NCBI RefSeq assembly: GCF_900625095.1
Contig: NZ_LR130760.1
Span: 3,076,090 to 3,140,089 of the forward strand
Reading direction: 5' to 3'
Source of the DNA: Acinetobacter ihumii
GTDB taxonomy: Bacteria > Pseudomonadota > Gammaproteobacteria > Pseudomonadales > Moraxellaceae
DNA: 64,000 bases
Shown here: piece after piece, positions 46,451 through 56,358 of the stretch
Position numbering within the stretch: the first letter of the stretch is position 1
How the letters are laid out: each line of letters opens with the position of its first letter
Made by a program: the position numbers and the translations under genes
Notes under the pieces: model-generated
Database searches by the model: none
What the model was told of the DNA's origin: nothing
What the model saw: only the letters and a program-made list of their open reading frames with translations

Positions 46451-49400
46451 ATGGCTGACGTAGAACAACCGGCTACTCCTACACCTCCCAAAAAACGTCG
46501 CATTTTAAGAAATTTAATGCTGACTTTATTAATTGTGATTGTATTTTTAGTTGCGGCACTTGGGGTCATGTTTACGACTGACAAAGGCAGTCAATTTTTG
46601 CTAAATCGAGTGATGGAACGTCAGCATATTTTGAGTTATGAATATGAAGGAGGCAATCTTCTACAAGGTATTATTCTTAAGAATGTCTGGGTCAAACTCA
46701 AGGATCTGGATGTCAAAATTGACAAGGCGGATATATCGCTTGGCTGGCGCGCCATTTTAAGTAAAGAAATTCATCTAAGCCGCGCTGATGTTCGAAATTT
46801 ACAAATTATCAGTCACGCTCCGCCGACAAATGAGCCATTTAAATTTAGTGAAATAAAATTACCTTTCGTACTGCGTTTAAATCAAGCTGATGTCGATCAT
46901 TTACGTATTCAGACAGTGAAATCAAAAGTCGATTTTCACGATATTTATCTTGAGGATGCAGTCTGGTCAGGAACAGAGTTAAAGTTTGAAAATTCACGCA
47001 TGAACATGGGTTATCTCGCGCTTGCCAATGCAACAGGTCAGATGACATTTAGCGGCAAATATCCACTGAATGCCCATGCAGATTTAAAAATTCCATCATT
47101 AAAAAGTTTAAATATTGAGACCATTAAAGTCGCTGCTCGTGGCAGTCTGGATACTGTTTTGGCAGGTGTTGCGACTAATACGCCTGATTTATTAACCGGC
47201 TGGGTGGTCGTTCATCCTGTGCAAAATGGGGTGCCCATGTTTGGACAGCTCAATTTTAAAAATTATCACTGGCCATTACTGACTGAACAAAAGTTATTTT
47301 CTAAGGATGGTATTGCTAAATTTAAAGGCAATGTTGAAAAACTTGATCTGGATCTGGCCACGGATTTGAAAGGTGAAAATATTCCAGAAGGCCAATATAG
47401 TGCGGTGATGTCTACAGATTTGGTGAATGGACTGGATATCCGTGATTTCAATGGTCAATTGATGCAAGGTTTCGTGACTTTAGCAGGATATGTGGGTTGG
47501 CATGATCATGTAACATGGGATGTCAAAGGTCGGCTCAATCGTCTTAACCCCAAAGATAAAGTCATACCACAAGCGATTGTAGATTTTTTACCGCCATCTT
47601 TAGATGCCAACGTCACTTCTCAAGGTTCTCTTGAAAAAGGCATGGCACTCACGGCAAATCTTGACTTTGACAAATATGAGTCATGGGCAGTTAAGCTGAA
47701 TCAGGCAGCTACGCCACAATCACAAAAAGCACAACCGATGCTGCTGGATATATCTTGGAAAAATATAGACCGTGCTGTGCCATATATTGGATGGTTAAAT
47801 AGCGACGATGGTCAGGTCAATCTTGCTTTGGTTGACTCTAAACAGGATATTCACATAGCAACCCATGTGCGCCCACACGAAAAAACAACCTTGCCTGCTG
47901 GAAAATACACAGCGCGTCTGGACTTAAAAGATAATATTTTAAATGTCCCAGATTTTAGCTATCAAGCTCTACAAAAAGGTAGTTTAACGGGGCAGGCCAA
48001 AGTCGAGCTGCCTTCTGAAAAACGACAATTGAAATGGAATGCCATTTTAAATGCCAAAGACTTTAACCCGCAAAGTATCACACCTGCTGCGCCTGTAAAT
48101 TTGCTCAATGGTCAAATTAAAGCCAATGGTTATGCCAAACCAAATCAGCAAATTATTCAATTCGATGCGATTTCATTAAAAGGTCGCATGGCTAACTCAA
48201 CACAAAATGAAATGGTAGAGCTTACAGGTAAAAGTACCGCAGCAATTGTGTTTAATGATGAAAAATCAGGTGGGGGATTTAAAGGTTTTGCTGTTCGTTA
48301 TGATGGTGGCTTAAATGCTTTTAATCAGGGTAAGGGGCTATTAAAGTTCAATGTTTCAGGCACACCTGATTTTATTAAAATTGCTGAATTACAACACAAT
48401 GGTGTCGCTGGAAAGATTTATGCATCTGGTGCAGTCAATCTTAAAAATGCGATTGGTTGGGATATTAATGCCTCATTGGTACGTTTCAAACCCCAGTATT
48501 TTGTATCGACTGTAAAGGGAGAGCTATCTGGGAATTTAAAAACACAGGGTTTATGGGCAGAACACTCAAAACGGATTAATATTGAAAAACTCAATATGGC
48601 AGGCTTTTTAAATAATAAAGTTGTCCGTGGTATGGGGAATTTATCGATTGTACTTAATAACAATCAGAAAGGTTTTTTACCTCAGCAATTTGAAGCCAAT
48701 AATTTATTTTTGGCTTATGGACAAAATCAAATACAGGCATCAGGAAATGCGCAAAACCTGCGTTTGAAAATCAATGCACCAGCGATGTATGAAATTTATC
48801 CGGGGTTGCGTGGTCGTACCTATGGCTATTTAAATGTTCAAGCTCAACCGCGACTAAAAGCCACAGCAAATCTAGCAGTGGATAATTTTGGTTTCGGTGA
48901 TATGAGTGTGAAAAAAATTCAGATTCGGGGTGAGCTACCGACTTCGGACACCACACCCACTTCGTTAAAAGCCACACTGGATGACTTACGCCGTGGTGGT
49001 CGTCAAATTCAATATGCAGGCATCACACTTTCTGGAACGCGTAAAGCACATTTGGTTCAGTTGCAAGGCTGGAATTATTATTCCAAATTTTATGTACAGC
49101 TGGCGGGTGGCTTTAATCAGAAGAATGATTGGCTGGGACAAATCCAGCAAGGTATTTTTGACTCACGTCGTGCGGTACTCAAGCAACAGCAAAATGCTGC
49201 TGTGATTTACACGCAAGCCAGTCAGGAATTGTTTGTGGGCCAGCACTGTTGGACTAGTCAAAACAGCCAATTATGTATTGATCAACCTTTGCGTGTTAGT
49301 AAAACACGGGGCAATGTGTCTATAGCCACGCGGGATCTGGATTTAAACGATTTTGCTGCTTTCATGCCTGAAGGTTTAGCCATTACTGGTAAGCTCAATG

Positions 49401-50956
49401 GTTATGCTAAAGCATCATGGGCAAATGGTTCACAGCCTAAGTTAGATGCTCAACTCATTACCCAAAATGGTGAAATTGGCTTGGCAGCGGCTGATCCACA
49501 AGATCCTGCATCGACATTAAATTATGATCAACTGAGTGTGATTGCCAAGAGTGTCAGTCAGGGCTTGTTATTACGTTTAGATGTTAAAACTCCAGAAATT
49601 GGTACAGGTTATGCCAAGGTCATTATTAATCCTTATCAAACCCCGATGCCAATGAATGGTGAGGTGGCATTTAATAACGTACAGCTTAAAGTACTCAAAC
49701 CGTTTATCAGCGATGTACGTTCCATGAATGGCACATTGGCACTGGCTGGTAAGGTCAATGGTACCTTAACACAACCGCAAATTACCGGTGAATTACGTCT
49801 GAAAGATGGTGCAATCAGCATGATGTCATTGCCTATCAATTTGACCAACATTCAGTTGTATTCTTCAATCCGTCAAGACAACGCGAGCATTAACGGAGCA
49901 TTTAATAGTGGTCGTGGTGTTGGTCAACTCACTGGTAATTTTGACTGGAAGAATGATCCGCGTCTCCAACTGAATTTAAAAGGTGATAACTTACTGGTGC
50001 GCCAAGCACCGTTAATCACAGCAATTGTAACTCCTGATATATCAATGGAAGCCTATCCATTAACCAAGCGTCTAGTGGTTAATGGGAAAATAGATGTTCC
50101 ACGTGCTTTAATTTCGATGCCAGAATCCACTGAACCCGTTGTTGCTGTGTCATCAGATGTAAGAATTGTAAGGGATGGACAAGATCAGCTTGCGATATTA
50201 AAAGCGGCTAAACCTTGGGATATTCGTGCTGATGTGTCAGTGAATATTGGTAGCGAACGTGTTATTTTCCAAGGCTTTAATAGTCGTATTCCTTTGGTGG
50301 GACGTTTGAATTTATCGCAACGTGGTCTGGAAACAGCCATGCGTGCCAGTGGTGCAATCGGGGTAAGCCAAAAAGTTAAGATTGAAGCATATGGACAAAG
50401 CCTTGACTTAAATCGTGCGATTGCGCGTTTTAATGGACCTTTGTCTAATCCAACACTAGATGTAGATGCGACAAAATCGGTTCAGGGCAGTACAGTGGGT
50501 GTTCGTGTAACAGGAACCGCAAGTGTACCGAATATTCAGATTTATAATGATGCTGGACTGTCAGAACAGGAAGCATTGAACGCACTTGTGACTGGACGTA
50601 TCAATGAAGGAAATAGCGGTTTAAGCAATACAGCAGGTTTTAAATCGGATGTAAACAACACCATTGCGGCGGCAGGCATCAGTATGGGGTTAGGAGGAAC
50701 ACGTGCATTAACCAACCAGATTGGACGTACATTTGGTCTAAGTGGTTTGGCACTTGATGCTCAAGGCACAGGAGATGACACCCAGGTCAGCTTAACGGGT
50801 TATATTACTCCTGATTTGTTTATTCGTTATGGCGTTGGAGTCTTTACACCAGTCAACAAATTAACCTTGCGTTATCAAATGAATAAGCGTATGTACCTTG
50901 AAGCAAGTCAGTCTCTGGAACGTGCTGTTGACGTATTTTATAACTGGCGTTTTTAA
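46451..50956 (+). CDS. tamB: TamB: AsmA-like translocation and assembly protein
   Basis: 1501 residues. One N-terminal signal anchor (about 18-42) is followed by a long beta-rich periplasmic groove and a C-terminal TamB (DUF490) domain (about 1150-1501), ending in VFYNWRF with a terminal Phe. It spans the periplasm and works with TamA, possibly in phospholipid transport as well as protein insertion. It starts 23 bases after tamA. E. coli TamB is 1259 residues. Confidence 0.94.
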   Translation: MADVEQPATPTPPKKRRILRNLMLTLLIVIVFLVAALGVMFTTDKGSQFLLNRVMERQHILSYEYEGGNLLQGIILKNVWVKLKDLDVKIDKADISLGWRAILSKEIHLSRADVRNLQIISHAPPTNEPFKFSEIKLPFVLRLNQADVDHLRIQTVKSKVDFHDIYLEDAVWSGTELKFENSRMNMGYLALANATGQMTFSGKYPLNAHADLKIPSLKSLNIETIKVAARGSLDTVLAGVATNTPDLLTGWVVVHPVQNGVPMFGQLNFKNYHWPLLTEQKLFSKDGIAKFKGNVEKLDLDLATDLKGENIPEGQYSAVMSTDLVNGLDIRDFNGQLMQGFVTLAGYVGWHDHVTWDVKGRLNRLNPKDKVIPQAIVDFLPPSLDANVTSQGSLEKGMALTANLDFDKYESWAVKLNQAATPQSQKAQPMLLDISWKNIDRAVPYIGWLNSDDGQVNLALVDSKQDIHIATHVRPHEKTTLPAGKYTARLDLKDNILNVPDFSYQALQKGSLTGQAKVELPSEKRQLKWNAILNAKDFNPQSITPAAPVNLLNGQIKANGYAKPNQQIIQFDAISLKGRMANSTQNEMVELTGKSTAAIVFNDEKSGGGFKGFAVRYDGGLNAFNQGKGLLKFNVSGTPDFIKIAELQHNGVAGKIYASGAVNLKNAIGWDINASLVRFKPQYFVSTVKGELSGNLKTQGLWAEHSKRINIEKLNMAGFLNNKVVRGMGNLSIVLNNNQKGFLPQQFEANNLFLAYGQNQIQASGNAQNLRLKINAPAMYEIYPGLRGRTYGYLNVQAQPRLKATANLAVDNFGFGDMSVKKIQIRGELPTSDTTPTSLKATLDDLRRGGRQIQYAGITLSGTRKAHLVQLQGWNYYSKFYVQLAGGFNQKNDWLGQIQQGIFDSRRAVLKQQQNAAVIYTQASQELFVGQHCWTSQNSQLCIDQPLRVSKTRGNVSIATRDLDLNDFAAFMPEGLAITGKLNGYAKASWANGSQPKLDAQLITQNGEIGLAAADPQDPASTLNYDQLSVIAKSVSQGLLLRLDVKTPEIGTGYAKVIINPYQTPMPMNGEVAFNNVQLKVLKPFISDVRSMNGTLALAGKVNGTLTQPQITGELRLKDGAISMMSLPINLTNIQLYSSIRQDNASINGAFNSGRGVGQLTGNFDWKNDPRLQLNLKGDNLLVRQAPLITAIVTPDISMEAYPLTKRLVVNGKIDVPRALISMPESTEPVVAVSSDVRIVRDGQDQLAILKAAKPWDIRADVSVNIGSERVIFQGFNSRIPLVGRLNLSQRGLETAMRASGAIGVSQKVKIEAYGQSLDLNRAIARFNGPLSNPTLDVDATKSVQGSTVGVRVTGTASVPNIQIYNDAGLSEQEALNALVTGRINEGNSGLSNTAGFKSDVNNTIAAAGISMGLGGTRALTNQIGRTFGLSGLALDAQGTGDDTQVSLTGYITPDLFIRYGVGVFTPVNKLTLRYQMNKRMYLEASQSLERAVDVFYNWRF

Positions 50957-50973
50957 GGATGTAATTGAAAATC

Positions 50974-51005
50974 AAAGAGCTGTTTTAACAACGGCTCTTT
51001 TAATA
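50974..51005 (+). terminator. Terminator of tamAB
   Basis: AAAGAGC (50974-50980) pairs with GCTCTTT (50994-51000), with a 13-nt loop and a T-rich tail. Lies 18 bases past the tamB stop. Confidence 0.6.
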
Positions 51006-51091
51006 TTGTTTCTACGTTAAAAACATGCAATAGGTTTTGGAAAAACTGGCAAGATTCAGTATCATGATGCCACCAAATTAAGTACTGTGTG

Positions 51092-51454
51092 ATGATGAAA
51101 AAAGTTCTATTTCTTGTTTTGGGTCTGGCTTTGGTCGGATGTAGTGAAAAGAAACCCCTGACACCCGAAGAACAATGGCATGGTTATTGTGTCAGTATGG
51201 GGAATGCTGCACGTTCGATTATGCTTGATTACCAAAATGGAATTGAAAAATCACAAGCGGTAGAACATGCCAAAAAAATTGAAGATGAATTTACTCGCTC
51301 ATTTATTTTAAAAATTATTGATGATGTCTATGCCATGTCTAGGCAACAAGTGCAAACTGATCCTGATGCTATTCGCGAGCAGATTAGACAGCAAAAAACA
51401 GATCAATGTCTAGTCACTCCGCACGATAAAATGCCGAATTATAAACCGTTCTAA
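51092..51454 (+). CDS. Small lipoprotein of unknown function
   Basis: 120 residues from ATG 51092; a GTG three bases upstream and a second ATG three bases downstream are alternatives. A signal peptide with lipobox LVGC puts the lipidated Cys at about residue 18, so it is probably an outer-membrane lipoprotein. The mature part is helical and charged, with a Cys pair that could form a disulfide. I do not recognise the family. Confidence 0.75.
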   Translation: MMKKVLFLVLGLALVGCSEKKPLTPEEQWHGYCVSMGNAARSIMLDYQNGIEKSQAVEHAKKIEDEFTRSFILKIIDDVYAMSRQQVQTDPDAIREQIRQQKTDQCLVTPHDKMPNYKPF

Positions 51455-51470
51455 GAACGGTTTTTTTATA
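51443..51470 (+). terminator. Terminator overlapping the lipoprotein stop codon
   Basis: AAACCGTTC (51443-51451) and GAACGGTTT (51455-51463) flank the TAA stop as a 3-nt loop, followed by T-tract. Confidence 0.85.
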
Positions 51471-52125
51471 GAATTTTTTGCATTAAATTGCTGAAAATAA
51501 AATTTCATCATATATTTAAGTAGAACAATTGGTTGTTATAGCAATTATACGAACTTTATAAAAGCAAAATGGTCTATATAGACTGCTGAAAAAATATGCT
51601 TAAATCAACATTAGCTAGAGTCTTAAGCAATTATGAATCCCAACAAATCCAATGTTAGTGCTATTTCATTGATGGAAAAAGGTTAAAAAATATATTAATG
51701 ACGCTGAGTGAATAGGATTTGCTATTTGAGTCACTATTAAAAGCAAAACTTATATCGTTGAGCTGTAGGCACGAAAGCGATTTATTTCGGGTTATCATAG
51801 GAAAGGCTATGCAAATATCAACTGTAACTGTGCGACGAAAAGTACAGATGATATAGTTCAGAATTTAAACCGTACACAATAGATTATATATTTTGAAACT
51901 CACATGAGCCTATAACTTCAATCGTTCAGAAGTTAGGTATTGGCTAGCAGAAGCCGACAATGGTGGCAAGATAGCCATTAAACATCTTGGTCAAAATATC
52001 AAATTCACGACCGATACCCTATTGGGCCATGGTCATGATGAACTCAGTATTTGCGACTATCAAAAAAGATGCCGACTGAAGACAAACTCATGCTGAAAAA
52101 GTGACGACCCAGGTTGAGTAATTAT
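51471..52125. pseudogene. Gene-free stretch, probably decayed coding sequence
   Basis: About 655 bp with no intact gene. The frame open from 51908 to 52093 (62 codons, no start codon) translates with an ordinary protein-like composition (for example EVRYWLAEADNGG and KFTTDTLLGHGHDELS). A shorter open stretch occurs around 51770-51880. I do not recognise either. The stops and missing starts suggest a degraded gene or mobile-element remnant at the border between the conserved region and the catabolic region. Confidence 0.4.
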
Positions 52126-52866
52126 TTAAACAATGGTGTAGCCACCATCAATCGTGATGCAAGCACCACTCATAAAACGTGCTTCATCCGATGCCAGAAA
52201 AATCGCCAAGTCTGCGACTTCAGATGCCTCGCCAAAACGATCTAATGGAATTTTATCGGTTGGGCGGGTTTCTAGCATTTTTGCAGTCATCGGTGTGCGT
52301 ATGGTTCCTGGGCAAATGGCATTAATTTTAATGCCATGTTTGGCATACACTGCTGCCAAATGTTTGGTATAGCCAATCACCGCATGTTTAGATGCAGTAT
52401 AAGACGCACCTCCCATTTGTGCGACCAATCCAGCAACAGATGCAATATTAATAATAGCACCCGAACCTTGTTCTATCATTTTGGGTAAGACCAGATTACT
52501 TAAACGAAAGACCGATTTGACATTGATGTCAAACATTGCATCCCAAAGTTCATCTGATGTTTCTAAGCTATTAGTATATCGATCAAAAATACCTGCATTA
52601 TTGAGTAAAACATCAATTCGTCCAAATTTTTCAAGGCTAAAATCAACCAGATGTTGCAGTTGATCCAGTTCGGTCACATTGACTTGACAGGCAAATGCTT
52701 CGCCACCCGCAGCGACAATCTGCGCTGCTACACGATTGGCTTGTTCCAGATTTAAATCGGCAATCACCAATTTAGCCCCTTGTTGTGCAAAGGCCAATGC
52801 TTCTGATTCTCCCATGCCTGAAGCTGCACCCGTGATGATACAGACTTTATTTTTGAGTCTAGACAT
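52126..52866 (-). CDS. Short-chain dehydrogenase/reductase
   Basis: 246 residues from ATG 52866, eight bases after AAGGA. Classical SDR: cofactor motif TGAASGMG (12-19), NNAG (89-92), catalytic S143, Y156 and K160 (YTASK). The aspartate at 37 after the second strand suggests NAD. It ends in the usual GACITIDGGYTIV. It is divergent from the IclR gene and so may belong to the same catabolic function. Substrate unknown. Confidence 0.88.
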   Translation of the reverse strand: MSRLKNKVCIITGAASGMGESEALAFAQQGAKLVIADLNLEQANRVAAQIVAAGGEAFACQVNVTELDQLQHLVDFSLEKFGRIDVLLNNAGIFDRYTNSLETSDELWDAMFDINVKSVFRLSNLVLPKMIEQGSGAIINIASVAGLVAQMGGASYTASKHAVIGYTKHLAAVYAKHGIKINAICPGTIRTPMTAKMLETRPTDKIPLDRFGEASEVADLAIFLASDEARFMSGACITIDGGYTIV

Positions 52867-53050
52867 AATACGATTCCTTGATGACAAATTCTGATCGAAG
52901 CGATGTTGACGGCATAAACGCTGCGATTTGATGTATTCCTGTATTTAACTTACGTGCTTTGCTATTTTGGCTCTAGATCGTGGTTGTGATTTCAGACGAT
53001 CTTCAGACATACTGAGCGAACATCGGACAGGGAATGGCAGGGAAAAATAA

Positions 53051-53857
53051 ATGCGGGATCAAATTATTCAACATGAGCTTTCACAAGAAACCATCAAATA
53101 TGATGACTATATTGCGGGACTTGCCAAAGGTTTGAGTATTCTGGAGGCATTTGGGACAGATCGACAGCGATTGAATGTCACCCAAGTTGCAGAGCGTACC
53201 GCAATTACCCGAACAGCGGCGCGTCGTTATTTAAAAACTTTAAAATTTTTGGGTTATTTAGAGAGTGATGAGTATTATTATTGGCTGACCCATAAAGTTC
53301 TGAAATTTTCAGGTGCTTTTTTAAGTACCGCTCATCTACCTAAAGTTGCTCAATCGGTTTTAAATCATTTGTCTGATAAAACTTCGCTGGTGTTTTCAGT
53401 GGTGGTGCAGGACAGTTATGAGGTTGTCCCGATTGCACGAAGCATTCCGCAAAATGCCAATTTTCGAGTGAGTCCATTTGGGATTCATTTGGGAAATCGT
53501 ATTCCAGCCCATGCTTCATCGACAGGTAAGGTTTTACTGGCACACAAATCAGCAGAAGAACAAAAAAACTGGATCAGGTTATATGGTTTAAAGCGATTTA
53601 CCGCATATACCTATACCGAAGAGGCTACTTTTTTAGCGGCTTTAGATGAGATTAAAATGAAAGGCTACTGCATTTCTGCTGAAGAATATGAATTAGGCGT
53701 TACTGCGATTGCCATTCCGATTATCAATCAAACGGGTGATATTGTGGCTGGACTCAATGCAGTTGCTCCGATCGCTAAAGTGAATGATCACTATTTAATC
53801 AATACGGTTTTACCGCTACTACAAGAAGCTGCCAAAGAGATTCGGGATATGATCTAA
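53051..53857 (+). CDS. IclR-family regulator, PcaU/PobR-like
   Basis: 268 residues. N-terminal winged helix (about 20-80; YIAGLAKGLSILEAFG, VTQVAERTAITRTAARRYLKTL) followed by an IclR effector domain ending in GAT-like loops (ASSTGKVLLAH, ISAEEYELGVTAIAIPI). PcaU and PobR of Acinetobacter, which respond to protocatechuate and 4-hydroxybenzoate, are close in architecture. It stands between the SDR and the flavoprotein gene and probably controls one or both. Confidence 0.88.
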   Translation: MRDQIIQHELSQETIKYDDYIAGLAKGLSILEAFGTDRQRLNVTQVAERTAITRTAARRYLKTLKFLGYLESDEYYYWLTHKVLKFSGAFLSTAHLPKVAQSVLNHLSDKTSLVFSVVVQDSYEVVPIARSIPQNANFRVSPFGIHLGNRIPAHASSTGKVLLAHKSAEEQKNWIRLYGLKRFTAYTYTEEATFLAALDEIKMKGYCISAEEYELGVTAIAIPIINQTGDIVAGLNAVAPIAKVNDHYLINTVLPLLQEAAKEIRDMI

Positions 53858-53877
53858 CTCTGCGAGAGATGATGAAG

Positions 53878-53901
53878 GCGTTCAGGATGAACGCTTTTTT
53901 T
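53878..53901 (+). terminator. Rho-independent terminator of the IclR gene
   Basis: GCGTTCA (53878-53884), GGA loop, TGAACGC (53888-53894), then T7. Confidence 0.9.
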
Positions 53902-53955
53902 ATGTCTTGGTTTTAACATCTTGTTTTTACATTATATTTTATTGAACGCTCGTTT

Positions 53956-54002
53956 TTGATTTGCTTTTTTTATAATCAATGCACGATATAAGGTTGATTT
54001 GC
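53956..54002 (+). promoter_or_regulatory. Promoter region of the flavoprotein operon with TTGATTTGC repeats
   Basis: TTGATTTGC occurs at 53956-53964 and 53994-54002, 38 bp apart, around a TATAAT (53971-53976). IclR-family activators such as PcaU use repeated sites. The gap from 53858 to 54160 holds this region, the terminator above and no gene. Confidence 0.35.
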
Positions 54003-54160
54003 GCGATCATCGCCTGAATTAGAACAAACTGATCTGGTCGGAATTAAGTTTGCTCAGTAGTTTAATAACAAGTAAAGACGTTTTGGCCTCACAGCAGGAT
54101 TGTGAAGCCTTGATCGCTGAGGCGAGTGAACGTATGGAACGGTCGCAAGGAGTGACAACA

Positions 54161-55945
54161 ATGAATACAACATTACCCCAACAGCTTGAATGTGATTTAG
54201 TTGTGGTTGGCGCTGGAGCAGGTGGTTTATCGACAGCCATTACTACCAAGAAAAAAGGCTTAAATGTGATTGTACTTGAAAAAGATCAAGTCTTTGGAGG
54301 AACAACAGCTTTTTCGGGTGGCGTACTCTGGATTCCGGGAAATCATCATGCCAAGCAAAATGGCATACAAGACAGTCGTGAAGCAGCATTAACCTATTTA
54401 AAGCACGAAACAAAATCTTTTTTTAATACAGATGCGGTCAATGCATTTTTAGATTATGGTCCTGAAATGCTTAAATTTTTTGAGCAAAACACCTCGGTTA
54501 AATTTATTCCAACTTTATATCCAGATTATCATCCTGATGCGCCGGGTGGTGTAGATATTGGACGTTCAGTCTTGGCAGCACCCTATGATATTCGTGGTTT
54601 AGGCGACAATATGCAACGCCTGCGTCCACCGCTTAAAACCATTACTTTTATTGGCATGATGTTTAATTCATCCAATGCTGATTTAAAACATTTCTTTAAT
54701 GCTACGAAATCATTTACATCATTTATCTACGTGGCGAAACGTCTGGCAATTCACTTAAAAGAATTAGCTCGTTATGGTCGAGGAACCAATGTAACCAGTG
54801 GTAATGCGTTGGCTGCGCGATTGGCGAAGTCGGCATTTGATCTGGATATTCCAATCTATACCAATGCATCGGTGCAAGGCTTGGTTTTTGATGATGGAAA
54901 AGTGACGGGAGTTAAGGTCGGGCAACAGCAACAACACTGTCAAATCAAAGCCAAACATGGTGTGGTATTGGCATGTGGCGGATTTTCCCATGATCTTGAA
55001 CGATTAAAACAAGCTTATCCACATCTCAAACGCGGGGGGGAACATATTTCTCCTGTACCCAAAACCAATACAGGTGATGGTTGCCGTTTGGCTGAATCTG
55101 TTGGTGGAATTGTAGATCTTCAATATGCAGATACTTCTGCATGGATGCCTGTGTCTAAAGTGCCTGATGCAGAAGGTTATGGCGTATTTCCACATTTATT
55201 GGATCGTTATAAACCGGGCATTATTGGCGTGTTAAAAAACGGTAAACGCTTTACCAATGAATCAAATTCCTATCACGATGTCGGTGCAGATTTATTTCGT
55301 GCCTGTGAAAATTTTGATGAAACGGCAATGTGGCTTATTTGTGATCAAAAAAACATCAGTAAATATGGTTTAGGATATGCCAAACCTGCACCTATGCCAT
55401 TGAGTTCATTAATCAAAAAAGGTTATTTGATTAAAGGCAATAGTTTGGAAGAGTTGGCTCAACATGCGGGTATAGATGGCAAAACACTGCTTAAAACTGT
55501 GCAACATTACAATATAGGTGCAGTCAACGGCGAAGATCCTGAATTTCATCGTGGTTCAACCACATTTAACCGTTATCTCGCTGATCCAGAGCACAAACCA
55601 AACCCATGCGTTGCGCCGATTGAGCAAGGGCCATTTTATGCAGTTAAAGTATTTATGGGTGATTTGGGTACTTTTGATGGTATACGAACCGCAGTAACAG
55701 GCGAAGTTCTGGATCAAGCCAATCAAAAAATCACGGGCTTATACGCCGTTGGAAATGATCGCGCCAGTATCATGGGCGGAAATTATCCGGGTGCAGGGAT
55801 TACCTTGGGACCGATCATGACCTTTGGTTATATCACAGGCGCACATATTGCGGATTTGGCAAAAGGCGGTCAGGGCTTGTTATGTTCTCAGTCGCAACCT
55901 GTTGTAAATCAGCAGTCTACTGAGGAGATGCGTCATGTTTCATAA
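54161..55945 (+). CDS. FAD-binding dehydrogenase, 3-ketosteroid-delta1-dehydrogenase/fumarate reductase type
   Basis: 594 residues from ATG 54161, eight bases after AAGGAG; upstream in-frame starts have no such site. The Rossmann motif VVGAGAGGLS (15-24), LEKDQVFGGTTAFSGG, VLACGGFSHD and the C-terminal GGNYPGAGITLGP motif place it in the FAD_binding_2 family, which includes ketosteroid and cyclic-ketone desaturases. It probably introduces a double bond into a cyclic ketone. The downstream NIPSNAP gene overlaps it by 11 bases. Exact substrate unknown. Confidence 0.87.
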   Translation: MNTTLPQQLECDLVVVGAGAGGLSTAITTKKKGLNVIVLEKDQVFGGTTAFSGGVLWIPGNHHAKQNGIQDSREAALTYLKHETKSFFNTDAVNAFLDYGPEMLKFFEQNTSVKFIPTLYPDYHPDAPGGVDIGRSVLAAPYDIRGLGDNMQRLRPPLKTITFIGMMFNSSNADLKHFFNATKSFTSFIYVAKRLAIHLKELARYGRGTNVTSGNALAARLAKSAFDLDIPIYTNASVQGLVFDDGKVTGVKVGQQQQHCQIKAKHGVVLACGGFSHDLERLKQAYPHLKRGGEHISPVPKTNTGDGCRLAESVGGIVDLQYADTSAWMPVSKVPDAEGYGVFPHLLDRYKPGIIGVLKNGKRFTNESNSYHDVGADLFRACENFDETAMWLICDQKNISKYGLGYAKPAPMPLSSLIKKGYLIKGNSLEELAQHAGIDGKTLLKTVQHYNIGAVNGEDPEFHRGSTTFNRYLADPEHKPNPCVAPIEQGPFYAVKVFMGDLGTFDGIRTAVTGEVLDQANQKITGLYAVGNDRASIMGGNYPGAGITLGPIMTFGYITGAHIADLAKGGQGLLCSQSQPVVNQQSTEEMRHVS

Positions 55946-56267
55946 ACCGATTGTGGATCATCGTATCTATAACATCACGCCGCGCTGCATGCCTAAATTT
56001 TTAGAGGTATTTGATCAATTGGCCATGCCTGTTTTAAAGAAGCATTTAGGTGAACCACTTGGTTTTTATGTCAGTAGTGTGGGAACACTGAATCAAGTCG
56101 TACATTTATGGGGCTATGACAGTCTGGATGATTACGAAAAACGTAGTCATGCCCGAGATACAGATCCCGAATTTCAAATTTATTTAAAAGCATCAGAAGG
56201 ATTGGTGGTGTCACAGGTCAATCAAATTGTTAAACCTGTACATCTCAGCTCTTTGCTTCAACCCTAA
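55935..56267 (+). CDS. NIPSNAP-family protein
   Basis: 110 residues. The start VDHRIYNITPRCMPKFLEVF and QVVHLWGYDSLDDYEKRSHARDTDPEF match the NIPSNAP family, a ferredoxin-like dimeric alpha-beta barrel. Function in bacteria is poorly known. It overlaps the end of the flavoprotein gene by 11 bases, with GAGGAG before its ATG, so it is made together with that enzyme and may be an accessory or separate catalytic subunit. Confidence 0.85.
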   Translation: MFHKPIVDHRIYNITPRCMPKFLEVFDQLAMPVLKKHLGEPLGFYVSSVGTLNQVVHLWGYDSLDDYEKRSHARDTDPEFQIYLKASEGLVVSQVNQIVKPVHLSSLLQP

Positions 56268-56291
56268 CTCAGCAGTTTATTTAAAAAAACG

Positions 56292-56329
56292 CCCTTCAGG
56301 AACGGTATTTTGAGAAAAATACCGAAGGG
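56292..56329 (+). other. Long hairpin between NIPSNAP and transporter genes
   Basis: A perfect 9-bp stem (CGGTATTTT 56303-56311, AAAATACCG 56316-56324) with a GAGA tetraloop, extended below by CCCTT (56292-56296) with AAGGG (56325-56329) across a 6-nt bulge. No U-tract, and it lies 30 bp before the transporter start. It may stabilise or attenuate the operon mRNA. Confidence 0.4.
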
Positions 56330-56358
56330 TCACTTCGTGCTTTTCTCGGGAGAATCTA

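Noticed and set aside
51471..52125. Insertion sequence
   Set aside because: No terminal inverted repeats, target duplication or transposase motif seen; listed only as decayed sequence.
54050..54160. Longer N-terminus of the flavoprotein
   Set aside because: The Rossmann motif follows closely on ATG 54161, which has AAGGAG at ideal spacing; the extension has no such support.
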